A stretch of 64,000 nt of DNA from Polaromonas jejuensis NBRC 106434 (GCF_001598235.1 NZ_BCYO01000006.1:1-64000); one strand, 5' to 3'; shown: positions 17,682-27,001, counted from the stretch's first letter. Numbers and translations are program-made. Notes: generated from the letters alone by a model not told the origin.

Positions 17682-20249
17682 TTATTCTGCCTTGCGCAGG
17701 GTTTCCACCACGGGGGTGTTGAGCACGGCGCGCAGGCCCCACCAGCCGGCAGCCAGCGCCAGCACGGCGCCGGCCAGGCTGCCAAAAACGGGCACCGTCC
17801 AGGAGCCGGTCCAGCTGAAATCAAACACGTAGCGCGCCAGGGCCCAGCCGACGGCCAGCGCCACGAGGGACGCCAGAAAGCCCGCCAGCAGGCCGACGCC
17901 CGCCAGCTCGGCGCGCTGCACCTGGCGCAGCAGCGAGGCGCGCGCGCCCACGGCACGCATGATGGCGAATTCGCGGGCGCGCTCTTCGCGCGTGGCCGTG
18001 ATCGCAGCAAACAGCACCACCAGACCAGCCGCCAGCGTGAAGCCAAACAGGAACTCCACCGCGCGTATCACCTGGTCTAGCACGCGCTGCACCTGGCTCA
18101 GGGTGCTGCTCATGTCCACATTGGTGATGTTGGGAAAGGTCCTCACCAACTGGTTGTCAAAGCTCAGCGGCCTGGCCTGGCCGGGAACGGCGACCGGAGC
18201 CACGGGCTCGGGCGCCCGGAAGGCGCTGATGAAGGAAACCGGCACGTCGGCCGCCAACTCGGCCACCGGGTACATCACAAAAAAGTTGACATGCATGGAG
18301 CCCCAGTCCACCTTGCGCAGGCTGGTGATTCTGGCCTCGCTGAGCTGGCCGGCAATGTCAAAGCGCAGCCTGTCGCCGAGCTTGAGGCCCAGCGTCTTGG
18401 CCAGGCCCTCCTCCACGCTGACCGCGTCTTTTTCTCCCGCCGTCCAGCGGCCGGCCACCACCTGGTTGTGGCCGGGCTTTTCCGCGCTGTTGGACAGATT
18501 GAACTCGCGATCGACCAGGCGCTTGGCGCGGTCGTCCTCGAAATCATCGGGCGTCACGGCCTTGCCGTTGACGGCCACCAGGCGGCCGCGAATCATGGGG
18601 TACCAGTCGTACTTTTTCACGCCGCCGTCGCGCAGCGCCTGCTGGAAGGCCTGGCCCTGCTCGGGCTGCACGTTGATGACAAAACGGTTGGGCGCGTCGG
18701 GCGGCGTGGCGCGCCGCCAGCTGCTGATCAGGTCGGTGCGCAGCAGCACCAGCAGCATCAGGGCCAGCAGGCCCACGGCTAGGGCGCTGGTTTGCACCAC
18801 CGCATACACCGGGCGCGCCGACAGCTGCCGCGTGGCCAGCACCAGCCAGCGCGGCGCCGTGACCTCGTTGACGCTGGTGCGCAGCAGCTTGACGGCGGCA
18901 AAGCTGGCGATGGCAAACACCAGCACGGCACCCAGAAAGCCGCCGACCGCAATCAGGCCCAGCTTGAGGTCGCTGCTGGCCGCCAGCAGCAAGGCGGCGA
19001 AACCGGCCACGCCCACGCCCAGCACCAGCAGCGAGGTCGGCTTGAGGTTGCCCACCTCGCGCCGGATCACGCGCAGCGGCGGCACCTGCGCCAGCTGCAG
19101 CACGGGCGGCAAGCCAAAGGCCAGCAGCAAGGTCAGGCCCATGCCCATGCCAAAGGCCACCGGCCAGAGCGTGGCGGCGGGCAGCGCGGTGTCGACCAGC
19201 CCGGCCAGCAGCAGCACAAAACCGTAATGCACCGCAAAGCCCAGGGCCACGCCCAGGGCGCTGGCGATCAGGCCGGCCAGCACAAACTCAAAGCTGTAGG
19301 CCAACGCGATGGTGCGCTGCGGCTGGCCCAGCACGCGCAGCATGGCGCAGTCGTCCAGGTGCTTGGCAGCAAAACTGCGCGCCACAATCGCCACCGCCAC
19401 GGCGCTGAGCAGGGCCGCCAGCAGGGCCACCAGGTTGAGGAATTTTTCGGCGCGGTCCAGCGTCTGTCGCATCTCGGGGCTGCCGCTTTCCAGCGACTCC
19501 AGGCGCACGCCGCGCAGGCCGGCTTCGGCGCCGGCCTTCTTGATTTCGGCCGTCGCCCAGGCCACATAGGCATTGACGGCCTGGTCGTCGCCCGCCACCG
19601 CAAAGCGGTAGCTGGTGCGGCTGGCCGGCTGGATCAGGCCGGTGGCGGCGATATCGGCCGCATTGACCATCACGCGCGGCGAAAAGCTGATGAAACCGGC
19701 GCCGCGGTCGGGCTCCTGCACGATGGTGCGGGTCAGCGTGAAGCGGGACTCGCCCAGCAGCAGGCTTTGGCCGAGCTTGAGCCCCAGCGCATCGAGCAGC
19801 GAGGCATCGGCCCAGGCGGTGCCCGGGGCCGGAATGTCTCGCGTGTCCTGGCCGGCGCTGTCCGGGCTGTCGGCGACCTTCATGGTCCCGCGCAGCGGAT
19901 AGCCCTCGGGCACGCCCTTGAAGGCCACCAGCTTGGCCTGGCCGCCGTCTTCATCGCGGGCGCGGGCCATGGTCGGAAAGCTCACGGTGGAGACCGTCTT
20001 CAGCCCCAGCGCCTGCGCCCTGGCGATGAAGGCCGCCGGGGTCAGGCCATCGCTGCGCAGCACCGCATCGCCGCCCAGCAGCTGCCGCGCGTCGCGCTGC
20101 AGCCCGCCCTTGAGCCGGTCGGCAAAAAAACCAACCGCCGTGAGGGACGCCACCGCCAGCGTGACCGCCACGATCAGCAGGCGCAACTCGCCGGCCCGCA
20201 GGTCGCGCTGCAGGGTTCGCCAGCCCAGCTTCAGAAATAAGGGATTCAT
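17682..20249 (-). CDS. FtsX-domain ABC transporter permease, YbbP type
   Basis: An 855-residue inner-membrane protein. One N-terminal helix (LRLLIVAVTLAVASLTAVGF) is followed by a large periplasmic domain, then FtsX core helices around 265-420, a second periplasmic domain and a final FtsX block (EFLFGFTLAAGLVVLFAAIT with the coupling motif EERAREFAIMRAVGA). This is the MacB/LolC-like permease class related to YbbP. Normally a YbbA-like ATPase lies beside it; none is present in the flanking genes here. Lipid, lipoprotein or small-molecule export are the usual roles of relatives; nothing here decides among them. Confidence 0.85.
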   Translation of the reverse strand: MNPLFLKLGWRTLQRDLRAGELRLLIVAVTLAVASLTAVGFFADRLKGGLQRDARQLLGGDAVLRSDGLTPAAFIARAQALGLKTVSTVSFPTMARARDEDGGQAKLVAFKGVPEGYPLRGTMKVADSPDSAGQDTRDIPAPGTAWADASLLDALGLKLGQSLLLGESRFTLTRTIVQEPDRGAGFISFSPRVMVNAADIAATGLIQPASRTSYRFAVAGDDQAVNAYVAWATAEIKKAGAEAGLRGVRLESLESGSPEMRQTLDRAEKFLNLVALLAALLSAVAVAIVARSFAAKHLDDCAMLRVLGQPQRTIALAYSFEFVLAGLIASALGVALGFAVHYGFVLLLAGLVDTALPAATLWPVAFGMGMGLTLLLAFGLPPVLQLAQVPPLRVIRREVGNLKPTSLLVLGVGVAGFAALLLAASSDLKLGLIAVGGFLGAVLVFAIASFAAVKLLRTSVNEVTAPRWLVLATRQLSARPVYAVVQTSALAVGLLALMLLVLLRTDLISSWRRATPPDAPNRFVINVQPEQGQAFQQALRDGGVKKYDWYPMIRGRLVAVNGKAVTPDDFEDDRAKRLVDREFNLSNSAEKPGHNQVVAGRWTAGEKDAVSVEEGLAKTLGLKLGDRLRFDIAGQLSEARITSLRKVDWGSMHVNFFVMYPVAELAADVPVSFISAFRAPEPVAPVAVPGQARPLSFDNQLVRTFPNITNVDMSSTLSQVQRVLDQVIRAVEFLFGFTLAAGLVVLFAAITATREERAREFAIMRAVGARASLLRQVQRAELAGVGLLAGFLASLVALAVGWALARYVFDFSWTGSWTVPVFGSLAGAVLALAAGWWGLRAVLNTPVVETLRKAE

Positions 20250-20316
20250 GGCGCTACCTTAGCGCAGAACGGGTAGCCGGAGTCGGCGTGGGGGCGGGGT
20301 TGCCGGCCGGGCGGCG

Positions 20317-21198
20317 TCAGCCCTGAAGCGGGGCAACAGCCTCTGGCCGGCTGACAAGGCCGGGCTCAAGCCGCAGACGCCCGGCATGGGTGTAGCAGAC
20401 AAAGCGTTTGTTGGTGGCGCGGCCAATCGCGCACAGGCCCACCGACTGCGCCACCTGGTGACCCATCTGGGTGATGCCGCTTCGCGACACCACAATCGGC
20501 ACATTCATCTGCGCGGACTTGATGACCATTTCGCTGGTCAGGCGGCCGGTGGTGTAAAAAACCTTGTTCGCTTCGCTCTCCACTTTTTTGTCCTGCATCC
20601 ACATCCAGCCGGCGATGGTGTCGATCGCGTTATGGCGCCCTACGTCTTCGACAAACAAAAGCAAGTCAGGATCACCCGTTGTCATGGCAAAGAGTGCGCA
20701 GGCATGCACGGACCCGGCGGACTTGTAGGTGGTTTCCTTGAGGCGAATGGTGTTGACCAGGCTGTAGAGCTGGCTTTGGGTGATGCTGGCGTCGGGCGGC
20801 AGTTCGATCCGGTCCACCTCATCCATCAGCCCGCCAAAGATGCTGCCCTGTCCGCAGCCGGTGGTCACCACGCGGCGCGCGGTTTTCTCTTCAATGTCTG
20901 CAATGCCGTGGCGGGTCTTGACGGCCGCGGCGCCCACCTCCCAATCGACCGTGACGGATTCGATGTCCCGCACCGACTCGACCAGCCGCTGGTTGCGCAG
21001 ATAACCCAGCACCAGCAGCTCGGGATGGGCGCCCAGGGTCATCAGCGTGACCAGCTCGCGCTTGTCCACATACACCGTGAGCGCGCGTTCGGCGGGAATG
21101 GACACCTGGTGCCGCTCACCGTATTCGTTGACGGCATCAATCTCGCAGGTCAACGGGGCATGGGCCTGCGTCAGGAAGGGTAAGGAAGGCAACAGCAT
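20317..21198 (-). CDS. fdhD: Formate dehydrogenase accessory sulfurtransferase FdhD
   Basis: FdhD transfers sulfur from a cysteine desulfurase to the Mo-bis-MGD cofactor of formate dehydrogenases and is required for their activity. The 293-residue protein has YVDKRELVTLMTLGAHPELLVLGYL, TTGCGQGSIFGG with one conserved cysteine, AGSVHACALF, EDVGRHNAIDTIAG and SRSGITQMGH, all family hallmarks. Only one Cys is seen in the sulfur-transfer loop rather than a CxxC. It lies downstream of the membrane-bound FDH operon but behind a terminator-like hairpin (21219-21247). It is the only FdhD in the window and could serve both formate dehydrogenases. Confidence 0.93.
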   Translation of the reverse strand: MLLPSLPFLTQAHAPLTCEIDAVNEYGERHQVSIPAERALTVYVDKRELVTLMTLGAHPELLVLGYLRNQRLVESVRDIESVTVDWEVGAAAVKTRHGIADIEEKTARRVVTTGCGQGSIFGGLMDEVDRIELPPDASITQSQLYSLVNTIRLKETTYKSAGSVHACALFAMTTGDPDLLLFVEDVGRHNAIDTIAGWMWMQDKKVESEANKVFYTTGRLTSEMVIKSAQMNVPIVVSRSGITQMGHQVAQSVGLCAIGRATNKRFVCYTHAGRLRLEPGLVSRPEAVAPLQG

Positions 21199-21218
21199 TC
21201 TCCAAGCCTATCGCAAAA

Positions 21219-21247
21219 AAAGACCGACACCCTGCGGCGCGGTCTTT
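21219..21247 (-). terminator. Rho-independent terminator between FDH operon and fdhD
   Basis: Stem AAAGACCG (21219-21226) / CGGTCTTT (21240-21247), with a T-run on the minus strand beyond it. It follows the 133-aa gene and precedes fdhD by 20 bases, so fdhD would be reached only by read-through or its own promoter. Confidence 0.65.
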
Positions 21248-21289
21248 AGGCTTTTAACTTGGTTTTTAACTTGTAGTGAGCGGGGTGTC

Positions 21290-21691
21290 TCAGGATTTCT
21301 TGGCCGGATTGACCACCGCATCCGGCTGCTTGGCGCCGGGCGGGCTGACAGCAGTGGCCGCCGGTGCAGGCGCGCCCGCAGCCTCGGCAGGTTTGGCGGC
21401 TTCGGGCGGCGTGTAGACAAAGGCGCCGGGGTCTGCACAGGCCGGCGTTGCGGCTGCCGGTTTGGTCTCCTTACCGGCCGCCTTCGCTGATTGGTAGTAA
21501 CTGGCCGCCGCCTTGTCCTGCGCTTTGCACAGCTGATAGGCCTCCACTTTGCCGCTCCAGGCGGTTTTGGCGGTCGCTTCCGCGGCCTTGGCCTTGGCTT
21601 CGTCGCTGAGTGCGGGAAGTTTGGCAAGCACCGCTACCGACGCGCCGGCCAGCAGTGTGGCAAACAGGCTGGAAACAAGAAGTTTGTTCAT
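21290..21691 (-). CDS. Exported hypothetical protein of the FDH operon (133 aa)
   Basis: A signal peptide (MNKLLVSSLFATLLAGASVAVLA) is followed by an Ala/Lys-rich helix with AEATAKTAWSGKVEAYQLCK and a Pro/Ala-rich tail; two cysteines occur in the mature part. The composition suggests a flexible periplasmic protein. I recognise no domain. It starts 12 bases after the cytochrome b subunit gene and is the last gene before the terminator, so it is part of the membrane-bound formate dehydrogenase operon and may have a minor periplasmic role there. Confidence 0.7.
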   Translation of the reverse strand: MNKLLVSSLFATLLAGASVAVLAKLPALSDEAKAKAAEATAKTAWSGKVEAYQLCKAQDKAAASYYQSAKAAGKETKPAAATPACADPGAFVYTPPEAAKPAEAAGAPAPAATAVSPPGAKQPDAVVNPAKKS

Positions 21692-21703
21692 GCGACGCTC
21701 GCT

Positions 21704-22903
21704 TCAGGCTTGTACGGTCTGGCTGGGAGGCTGATCGGGTGGTGCGCTCTGGCTGCGTTGGGCGGGCAGCTTGCCGGCCTTCACATCGTCATACCAGTAC
21801 GCGTGGTGCTCTTTGGCCCAGGTCTCGTCGACATAGCCTTCTCTCATGGCCTTGTAGGCGCCCTGCATGCCTATGGTGCCCAGGTAGATGTGACCCAGGA
21901 ACATGCACATCATCAGCACCGCGGCCACGGCGTGCACCATGTGGGCCATCTGCATGGTGGCGCGTTCGTACACCAGGCCGGGCACCAGCTTGTCGAGCAC
22001 CAAGCCGGATGACACCACCACCACGCCGAGCAAGAACACGCCGCCCCAGAAGATCAGCTTTTCACCGGCGTTGAAACGGTTGGACGGTGGCTCGGCCCCC
22101 GAGATCAGGCCGCCGCCCTTGAGCAGCCAGTTCAGGTCGCCCTTTTGCGGCCAGTTGTCGCGCAAAAAGGTAAAAAACACGATCAGCAGCGACACGGCAA
22201 ACAGCGGGCCGGCGAAGTTGTGCATGTTTTTGAGCAGATAGGTCAGCCAGCCAAACAGCGTGCCGCCAATGATGGGGAGCAACAAGAATTTGCCAAAGGC
22301 CATCACCAGGCCGGAGATGGCCAGAATCGAGAAGGCAATCGCGTTGGACCAGTGCGCCGCCCGTTCAAACGGCGTAAAGCGCTCGATCTTGCGGCCGGTG
22401 TCAGCGCCATGCGTCTTGATGCTGCCCTTGCTGAAGTAAAAAATCGCAATCGCCAGCAGCACGATCAGGAACAGCGAACCACCATAGGGGATGATCCAGT
22501 GGTTGCGCACCTGCCGCCACGCTTCACCGGCGTTGGTCAGGCGCGAGCCGGGGTATTGCACAAAGGGCTGGATCAGGTTGCCGGCTTCCGGCGCCTGGTT
22601 TTTCGGCAGGCTGCTGTAGCCCGTCACGCCCTGACCCACCTGGTGCCACATGGGCGCATTGTTGCCCGGCTGGACCTTGGCGCGTTCGCCATTGGTCTGT
22701 TTGGCATAGTGGGGATCGGCGCTCGCGTCGGGCTTGACCTCAAAAATATTCTGGCCCTGGATGCCGCCCACCGCGGCCGGCGCCACCGGTTCTGGCGTGA
22801 CAACGCCCGAGGCTTGTGGCGACTGAGCCGCAGGCGGCTGCGCCCCAACCAGCCCCGACAAGCCAATCGCTATTAAAAATATAGCTAATTGCGCATGTTT
22901 CAT
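21704..22903 (-). CDS. fdhC: Formate dehydrogenase cytochrome b subunit (gamma)
   Basis: A 399-residue integral membrane di-haem cytochrome b that passes electrons from formate to the quinone pool. After a signal peptide (MKHAQLAIFLIAIGLSGLVG) comes a soluble segment of about 130 residues, then four to five membrane helices with haem-ligand histidines in FERAAHWSNAI, LKNMHNFAGP, AHMVHAVAA and LGHIYLG. ATG at 22903 is preferred over a start five codons upstream. The first 12 codons, its ribosome binding site and the end of the previous gene are all made of a dispersed repeat (22869-22926). It follows the lipoprotein gene and precedes the 133-aa exported protein. Confidence 0.92.
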   Translation of the reverse strand: MKHAQLAIFLIAIGLSGLVGAQPPAAQSPQASGVVTPEPVAPAAVGGIQGQNIFEVKPDASADPHYAKQTNGERAKVQPGNNAPMWHQVGQGVTGYSSLPKNQAPEAGNLIQPFVQYPGSRLTNAGEAWRQVRNHWIIPYGGSLFLIVLLAIAIFYFSKGSIKTHGADTGRKIERFTPFERAAHWSNAIAFSILAISGLVMAFGKFLLLPIIGGTLFGWLTYLLKNMHNFAGPLFAVSLLIVFFTFLRDNWPQKGDLNWLLKGGGLISGAEPPSNRFNAGEKLIFWGGVFLLGVVVVSSGLVLDKLVPGLVYERATMQMAHMVHAVAAVLMMCMFLGHIYLGTIGMQGAYKAMREGYVDETWAKEHHAYWYDDVKAGKLPAQRSQSAPPDQPPSQTVQA

Positions 22904-22926
22904 AAGGCCTCCGGCCACTTATTTTG
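22869..22926 (+). repeat. Dispersed GCTAT-type repeat, copy 5 (over lipoprotein/fdhC junction)
   Basis: Reads GCTATTAAAAATATAGCTAA, TTGCGCATGTTTCATAAGGC, CTCCGGCCACTTATTTT. It spans the last codons of the lipoprotein gene, the fdhC ribosome binding site and the first 12 codons of the fdhC signal peptide. Confidence 0.65.
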
Positions 22927-23158
22927 AAATATTCGTCTTGGAGTATTCGTTCTGGGTGTTCTGCGCGCGGGCCTTGAGCCCCTGCTCCCAGCTGGTCTTG
23001 TCTCCCGGCTTCCAGCCCGGTGCCACAAACTGGTTTTGCGCGCCCTGGTAGGGCGCGACGTCGCTTTTCACGCCGCCCAGGGTCTGCGGCTTTTCACCGC
23101 AGGCCGGCAAGCCGGCCAGCGCCGCCAAAACCGGCATGAGCATCACAAAGCGCGTCAT
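22919..23158 (-). CDS. Small lipoprotein of the FDH operon (79 aa)
   Basis: A 79-residue protein with a type II signal: a hydrophobic stretch MLMPVLAALAG then lipobox LPAC, so the mature protein would begin at the cysteine and be acylated. The rest is polar (PQTLGGVKSDVAPYQGAQN). It lies between fdhB and fdhC, overlapping the fdhB end by four bases. Small lipoproteins in this position are known from betaproteobacterial FDH clusters, but no function is established. Its 3' end touches repeat copy 5. Confidence 0.8.
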   Translation of the reverse strand: MTRFVMLMPVLAALAGLPACGEKPQTLGGVKSDVAPYQGAQNQFVAPGWKPGDKTSWEQGLKARAQNTQNEYSKTNISK

Positions 23159-23775
23159 GATTTGCCTCCCGCAGGCGGCTGGCCTGCCTGTTTGGAGCCA
23201 TAGGCCGTGCCCCAGCCCCAGACTTCGGCGCCCTTGCCGCGCTGCACCACGCGGTTGCGGAAGATGTCCGCGACCACATCGCCATCACCGGCCAGCAAGG
23301 CCTTGGTGGAGCACATCTCGGCGCAGGCCGGCAACTTGCCTTCGGAGAGACGGTTGCGGCCATATTTTTCGAATTCAGCCTGGCTGCCATTGACTTCCGG
23401 GCCACCGGCGCAAAAAGTGCATTTGTCCATCTTGCCGCGCACCCCAAACGTGCCTTGTGACGGAAACTGCGGTGCGCCAAAGGGGCAGGCGTAAGAGCAG
23501 TAGCCGCAGCCTATGCAGACGTCCTTGTCGTGCAGGACCACGCCCTCGTCGGTGCGGTAAAAGCAGTTGACCGGGCAGACGGCCATGCAGGGCGCATCGC
23601 TGCAGTGCATGCAGGCCACCGAGATGGATTTCTCGCCAGGAACACCGTCGTTGAGCGTCACGACGCGGCGGCGGTTGACGCCCCACGGCACTTCGTTTTC
23701 GTTTTTGCAGGCGGTGACGCAACCGTTGCATTCGATGCAGCGCTCCGCATCACAAACAAATTTCATGCGTGCCAT
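23155..23775 (-). CDS. fdhB: Formate dehydrogenase iron-sulfur subunit (beta)
   Basis: A 206-residue ferredoxin-like subunit that carries electrons from FdhA to the cytochrome b subunit. Four [4Fe-4S] cysteine groups are visible: CIECNGCVTACKN, CMHCSDAPCMAVCPVN, CIGCGYCSYACPFG and the split set CTFC with CAEMC. No C-terminal membrane anchor is present, unlike E. coli FdnH, so attachment depends on FdhC. It lies 10 bases after fdhA and overlaps the lipoprotein gene by four bases; it would be exported with FdhA through the Tat system. Confidence 0.93.
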   Translation of the reverse strand: MARMKFVCDAERCIECNGCVTACKNENEVPWGVNRRRVVTLNDGVPGEKSISVACMHCSDAPCMAVCPVNCFYRTDEGVVLHDKDVCIGCGYCSYACPFGAPQFPSQGTFGVRGKMDKCTFCAGGPEVNGSQAEFEKYGRNRLSEGKLPACAEMCSTKALLAGDGDVVADIFRNRVVQRGKGAEVWGWGTAYGSKQAGQPPAGGKS

Positions 23776-23785
23776 ATCAATCTCC

Positions 23786-26761
23786 TCAAGCTCTTTCGAT
23801 GTTGCAGACCGTCGTCTTGGTTTCCTGCATCATCGTCACGCTGTCATAGCCATAGGTCGTGGAGGTGTTGATGGCCTCGCCGCGCACCACGGGATGCGCG
23901 CCGGCCGGGTAGTAGGCCAGCATGTCGGCCCCCTGCCAGCGTCCCGAGAAGTGGAAGGGCATGAACACCGTATCAGGACCCACACGTTCGGTCACATGGG
24001 CCTGCACATTCAGACGTGCGCCGGTCGGCGTGCTGACCCAGGCGCGTTCGCCATTGCGGATGCCCTTTTCGGCCGCCACCTTGGGATTGATCTCGATGAA
24101 CATCTCCTGCTGCAGCTCGGCCAGCCAGGGGTTGGAGCGGGTTTCTTCGCCGCCGCCCTCGTACTCGACGAGCCGGCCGGAGGTCATGACCAGCGGGAAT
24201 TTTTCATGCACCTTGTCGGCGATGTTTTTCTGCTGGATGGTTTTGTACAGCGTCGGCATGCGCCAGAAGGCCTTCTTGTCGTCATGCGTCGGGTACTTGG
24301 CCTGCAGGTCGGCACGGTTGCCATACAAGGGCTCCCGGTGCTGGGGAATGGCGTCGGGGAAATTCCACACCACCGCGCGCGCCTTGGCATTGCCAAAAGG
24401 ATGGCAGCCATGGTTTTTCATGACGATGCGGATGATGCCGCCCGACGAGTCGGTCTTCCAGTTCTTACCTTCGGCGGCGGTTTTTTCGGCGTCGGTCAGT
24501 TCGTCCCACCAGCCCAGCTTTTTCAGCAGCAAGTGATCGAACTCGGGGTAGCCCGTGGTGATGTCGGCGCCCTTGGAGTACGAACCGTCTTCGGCCAGCA
24601 GGTTCTTTCCCTCGCGCTCCACGCCAAAGTTGGCGCGGAAATTGCCGCCACCTTCCATGACATGTTTGGAGGTGTCATAGAGATTGGGCGAGCCAGGGTG
24701 CTTGAGTTCCGGTGTGCCATAACAGGGCCATGGCAGGCCGAAGTAGTCGCCGGTCGTGTCGTAACCGGTTTCCTTGTCCTTGCCGCCTCTGGACTTGAGG
24801 GTCTTGACGTCAAACAGGTGCATGTTGCGCATGTGCGCCTTGAGGCGCTCGGGGCTCTGGCCGGTATAGCCTATGGTCCAGCAGGTCTTGTTGATCTCGC
24901 GCAGGATGTCTTCGGGCATGGGCTCGTCCATGCCTTTGACCTTTTGCATCTTGAAGTTCCTGGAGAGCTCCTTGGCAAAGCCCAGTTTTTCCGCAAACTG
25001 GTGCATGATCATGTGGTCGCTGCGGCTTTCCCACAAAGGCTCAATCACTTTTTCGCGCCACTGCAGCGAGCGGTTGGAAGCCGTCACGGAACCGCTGGTT
25101 TCAAACTGCGTGGCGGCCGGCAGCAGGTAAACCGCGCGGTTGGGGTTGAGGTCTTCGGCCTTGCCGGGCATGGCCGCCATGGCGGCGGTGGCCGAAGGAT
25201 AGGGGTCAACCACCACGAGCAAGTCCAGCTTGTCCATGGCCCGCTTCATTTCGAGGCCGCGCGTTTGCGAATTGGGCGCATGCCCCCAGTAAAACACGGC
25301 GCGCAGGTTGGAGTCCTGATCGATGAGTTCGTTTTTTTCCAGCACGCCGTCGATCCAGCGCGAAACCGTGATGCCGGGCTTGCCCATCATGGCCGGCGAG
25401 GCATAACGCCCCTTGATCCAGTCAAAGTCGACACCCCAGATCTTGGCGAAGTGCTTCCACGATCCTTCGGCCAGGCCGTAGTACCCGGGCAGCGAATCGG
25501 GGTTGGGCCCGACGTCGGTCGCGCCCTGCACATTGTCATGGCCGCGGAAGATGTTGGCGCCGCCGCCGGAAACACCCACATTGCCCAAGGCCAGCTGCAC
25601 GATGCACGATGCGCGCACTATGGCATTGCCGATGGTGTGCTGGGTCTGGCCCATGCACCACACAAGGGTCGATGGCCGGTTCTTGGCCATCATCTCGGCG
25701 GCCATGTAGACACGGGCCTCCGGCACGCCGCAGGCTTCCTCCACCTTGTCGGGTGTCCACTTGGCCATGACCTCTTCCTTGACCTTGTCCATGCCATAGA
25801 CACGGTCATTGATGTACCTGGTGTCTTCCCAGCCGTTCTTGAAGATGTGATGCAGCATGCCGAACAGAAAGGCAATGTCCGAGCCGGAACGGATGCGGAT
25901 GTACTCGTCGGCCTTGGCCGCCGTGCGCGTGAAGCGGGGGTCGACCACGATCATCTTGCAGCCGGTTTCCTTGGCATGCAGCATGTGCAGCATGCTGACC
26001 GGGTGGGCCTCGGCGGCGTTCGAGCCGATGTACAAGGCGCACTTGCTGTTCTGCATGTCGTTGTACGAGTTGGTCATGGCGCCGTAGCCCCAGGTGTTGG
26101 CGACACCGGCCACCGTGGTGGAGTGACAGATGCGGGCCTGGTGGTCGCAGTTATTGCTGCCCCAGAAACTCACGAACTTGCGCAGCAGGTAGGACTGCTC
26201 GTTGTTGTGCTTGGAGGAACCGATGAAATACACCGAGTCGGGGCCGCTGGCCTTGCGCAGCTCCAGCATGCGCGCCGTGATTTCGTTGAGTGCCGTGTCC
26301 CAGCTGATGCGCTCGTATTTGCCGCCCACCAGCTTCATGGGGTAGCGCAGGCGGTATTCGCCGTGGCCGTGCTCGCGCAGCGCAGCGCCCTTGGCGCAAT
26401 GGGCACCCAGATTGATGGGCGAATCAAATACCGGCTCCTGACGGACCCAGACGCCGTTTTCAACCACGGCGTCAACCGCGCAGCCGACCGAGCAGTGCGA
26501 GCAGACGGTGCGCTTGACCTCGATTTTTCCACTGCCGTCGGCCGCAGCCGGCGTTGCAGCCCTGGCTTTTTTAACCAGCGTCAGCTGGCTGGCCGCCAGG
26601 CCGACGCCAAGCCCCAGGCCGGAGCGGCGCAGGAATGCGCGCCTGTCCATGGTGGGCAGGGCGTTGGACAGGCCGCGCGAAAGACTTTGCACAAAGCGTG
26701 CGGCATTGGCGCCGCGCGCTGTATCGCCAGGGATACCGGGAGATTTTCTCGTGAGCAGCAT
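23786..26761 (-). CDS. fdhA: Formate dehydrogenase catalytic subunit (alpha), Tat-exported
   Basis: A 991-residue Mo/W-bis-MGD enzyme oxidising formate to CO2 in the periplasm. A Tat signal (DRRAFLRRSGLGLGVGLAA) starts near residue 39; the internal ATG at residue 38 (26650) is an alternative start giving a normal-length signal. The [4Fe-4S] cysteines are C87, C90, C94 and C122. The active-site residue is cysteine (C212 in ARICHSTT), not selenocysteine, followed by the catalytic-pocket pattern. Molybdopterin-binding blocks run to the C-terminus. It is preceded by the small Tat-signal protein and followed by fdhB. Confidence 0.95.
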   Translation of the reverse strand: MLLTRKSPGIPGDTARGANAARFVQSLSRGLSNALPTMDRRAFLRRSGLGLGVGLAASQLTLVKKARAATPAAADGSGKIEVKRTVCSHCSVGCAVDAVVENGVWVRQEPVFDSPINLGAHCAKGAALREHGHGEYRLRYPMKLVGGKYERISWDTALNEITARMLELRKASGPDSVYFIGSSKHNNEQSYLLRKFVSFWGSNNCDHQARICHSTTVAGVANTWGYGAMTNSYNDMQNSKCALYIGSNAAEAHPVSMLHMLHAKETGCKMIVVDPRFTRTAAKADEYIRIRSGSDIAFLFGMLHHIFKNGWEDTRYINDRVYGMDKVKEEVMAKWTPDKVEEACGVPEARVYMAAEMMAKNRPSTLVWCMGQTQHTIGNAIVRASCIVQLALGNVGVSGGGANIFRGHDNVQGATDVGPNPDSLPGYYGLAEGSWKHFAKIWGVDFDWIKGRYASPAMMGKPGITVSRWIDGVLEKNELIDQDSNLRAVFYWGHAPNSQTRGLEMKRAMDKLDLLVVVDPYPSATAAMAAMPGKAEDLNPNRAVYLLPAATQFETSGSVTASNRSLQWREKVIEPLWESRSDHMIMHQFAEKLGFAKELSRNFKMQKVKGMDEPMPEDILREINKTCWTIGYTGQSPERLKAHMRNMHLFDVKTLKSRGGKDKETGYDTTGDYFGLPWPCYGTPELKHPGSPNLYDTSKHVMEGGGNFRANFGVEREGKNLLAEDGSYSKGADITTGYPEFDHLLLKKLGWWDELTDAEKTAAEGKNWKTDSSGGIIRIVMKNHGCHPFGNAKARAVVWNFPDAIPQHREPLYGNRADLQAKYPTHDDKKAFWRMPTLYKTIQQKNIADKVHEKFPLVMTSGRLVEYEGGGEETRSNPWLAELQQEMFIEINPKVAAEKGIRNGERAWVSTPTGARLNVQAHVTERVGPDTVFMPFHFSGRWQGADMLAYYPAGAHPVVRGEAINTSTTYGYDSVTMMQETKTTVCNIERA

Positions 26762-26794
26762 GACGCTCTCCGTAAGAAGGGGAACGGGAATGAG

Positions 26795-27001
26795 TTAGAG
26801 GCGCGTGCTTTTGTAGTAGCGCTTGACGTGTTCCGTCAGGCTGTAGCCACCGCCTTTTTCCGGGGCCGGCTTGGGCTCCTGATGCACGGCTTCTGGTGCT
26901 TGAACGCCTGGCAAGTTCACAATGGCTACTGCGGCGGCACCCGTAGCGGCGGCGCCGAAAAAGAAACCCCGGCGCGAGGGTTTTGGCTGGCTGTCCTGCA
27001 T
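26795..27001 (-). CDS. Small Tat-signal protein of the FDH region
   Basis: A 68-residue protein with a Tat signal (PSRRGFFFGAAATGAAAVAI) and a short mature part ending EKGGGYSLTEHVKRYYKSTRL-like residues. This matches the small formate-dehydrogenase-region Tat-target family that precedes fdhA in many proteobacteria. Start at 27001 is chosen over a start four codons upstream. It lies 33 bases before fdhA. Family function is not established; a role in assembly or export of the complex is inferred from constant linkage. Confidence 0.85.
   Translation of the reverse strand: MQDSQPKPSRRGFFFGAAATGAAAVAIVNLPGVQAPEAVHQEPKPAPEKGGGYSLTEHVKRYYKSTRL

Noticed and set aside
26119..26135. Possible selenocysteine site in fdhA
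   Set aside because: The active-site codon in ARICHST reads cysteine, with no in-frame TGA, so no recoding is needed.
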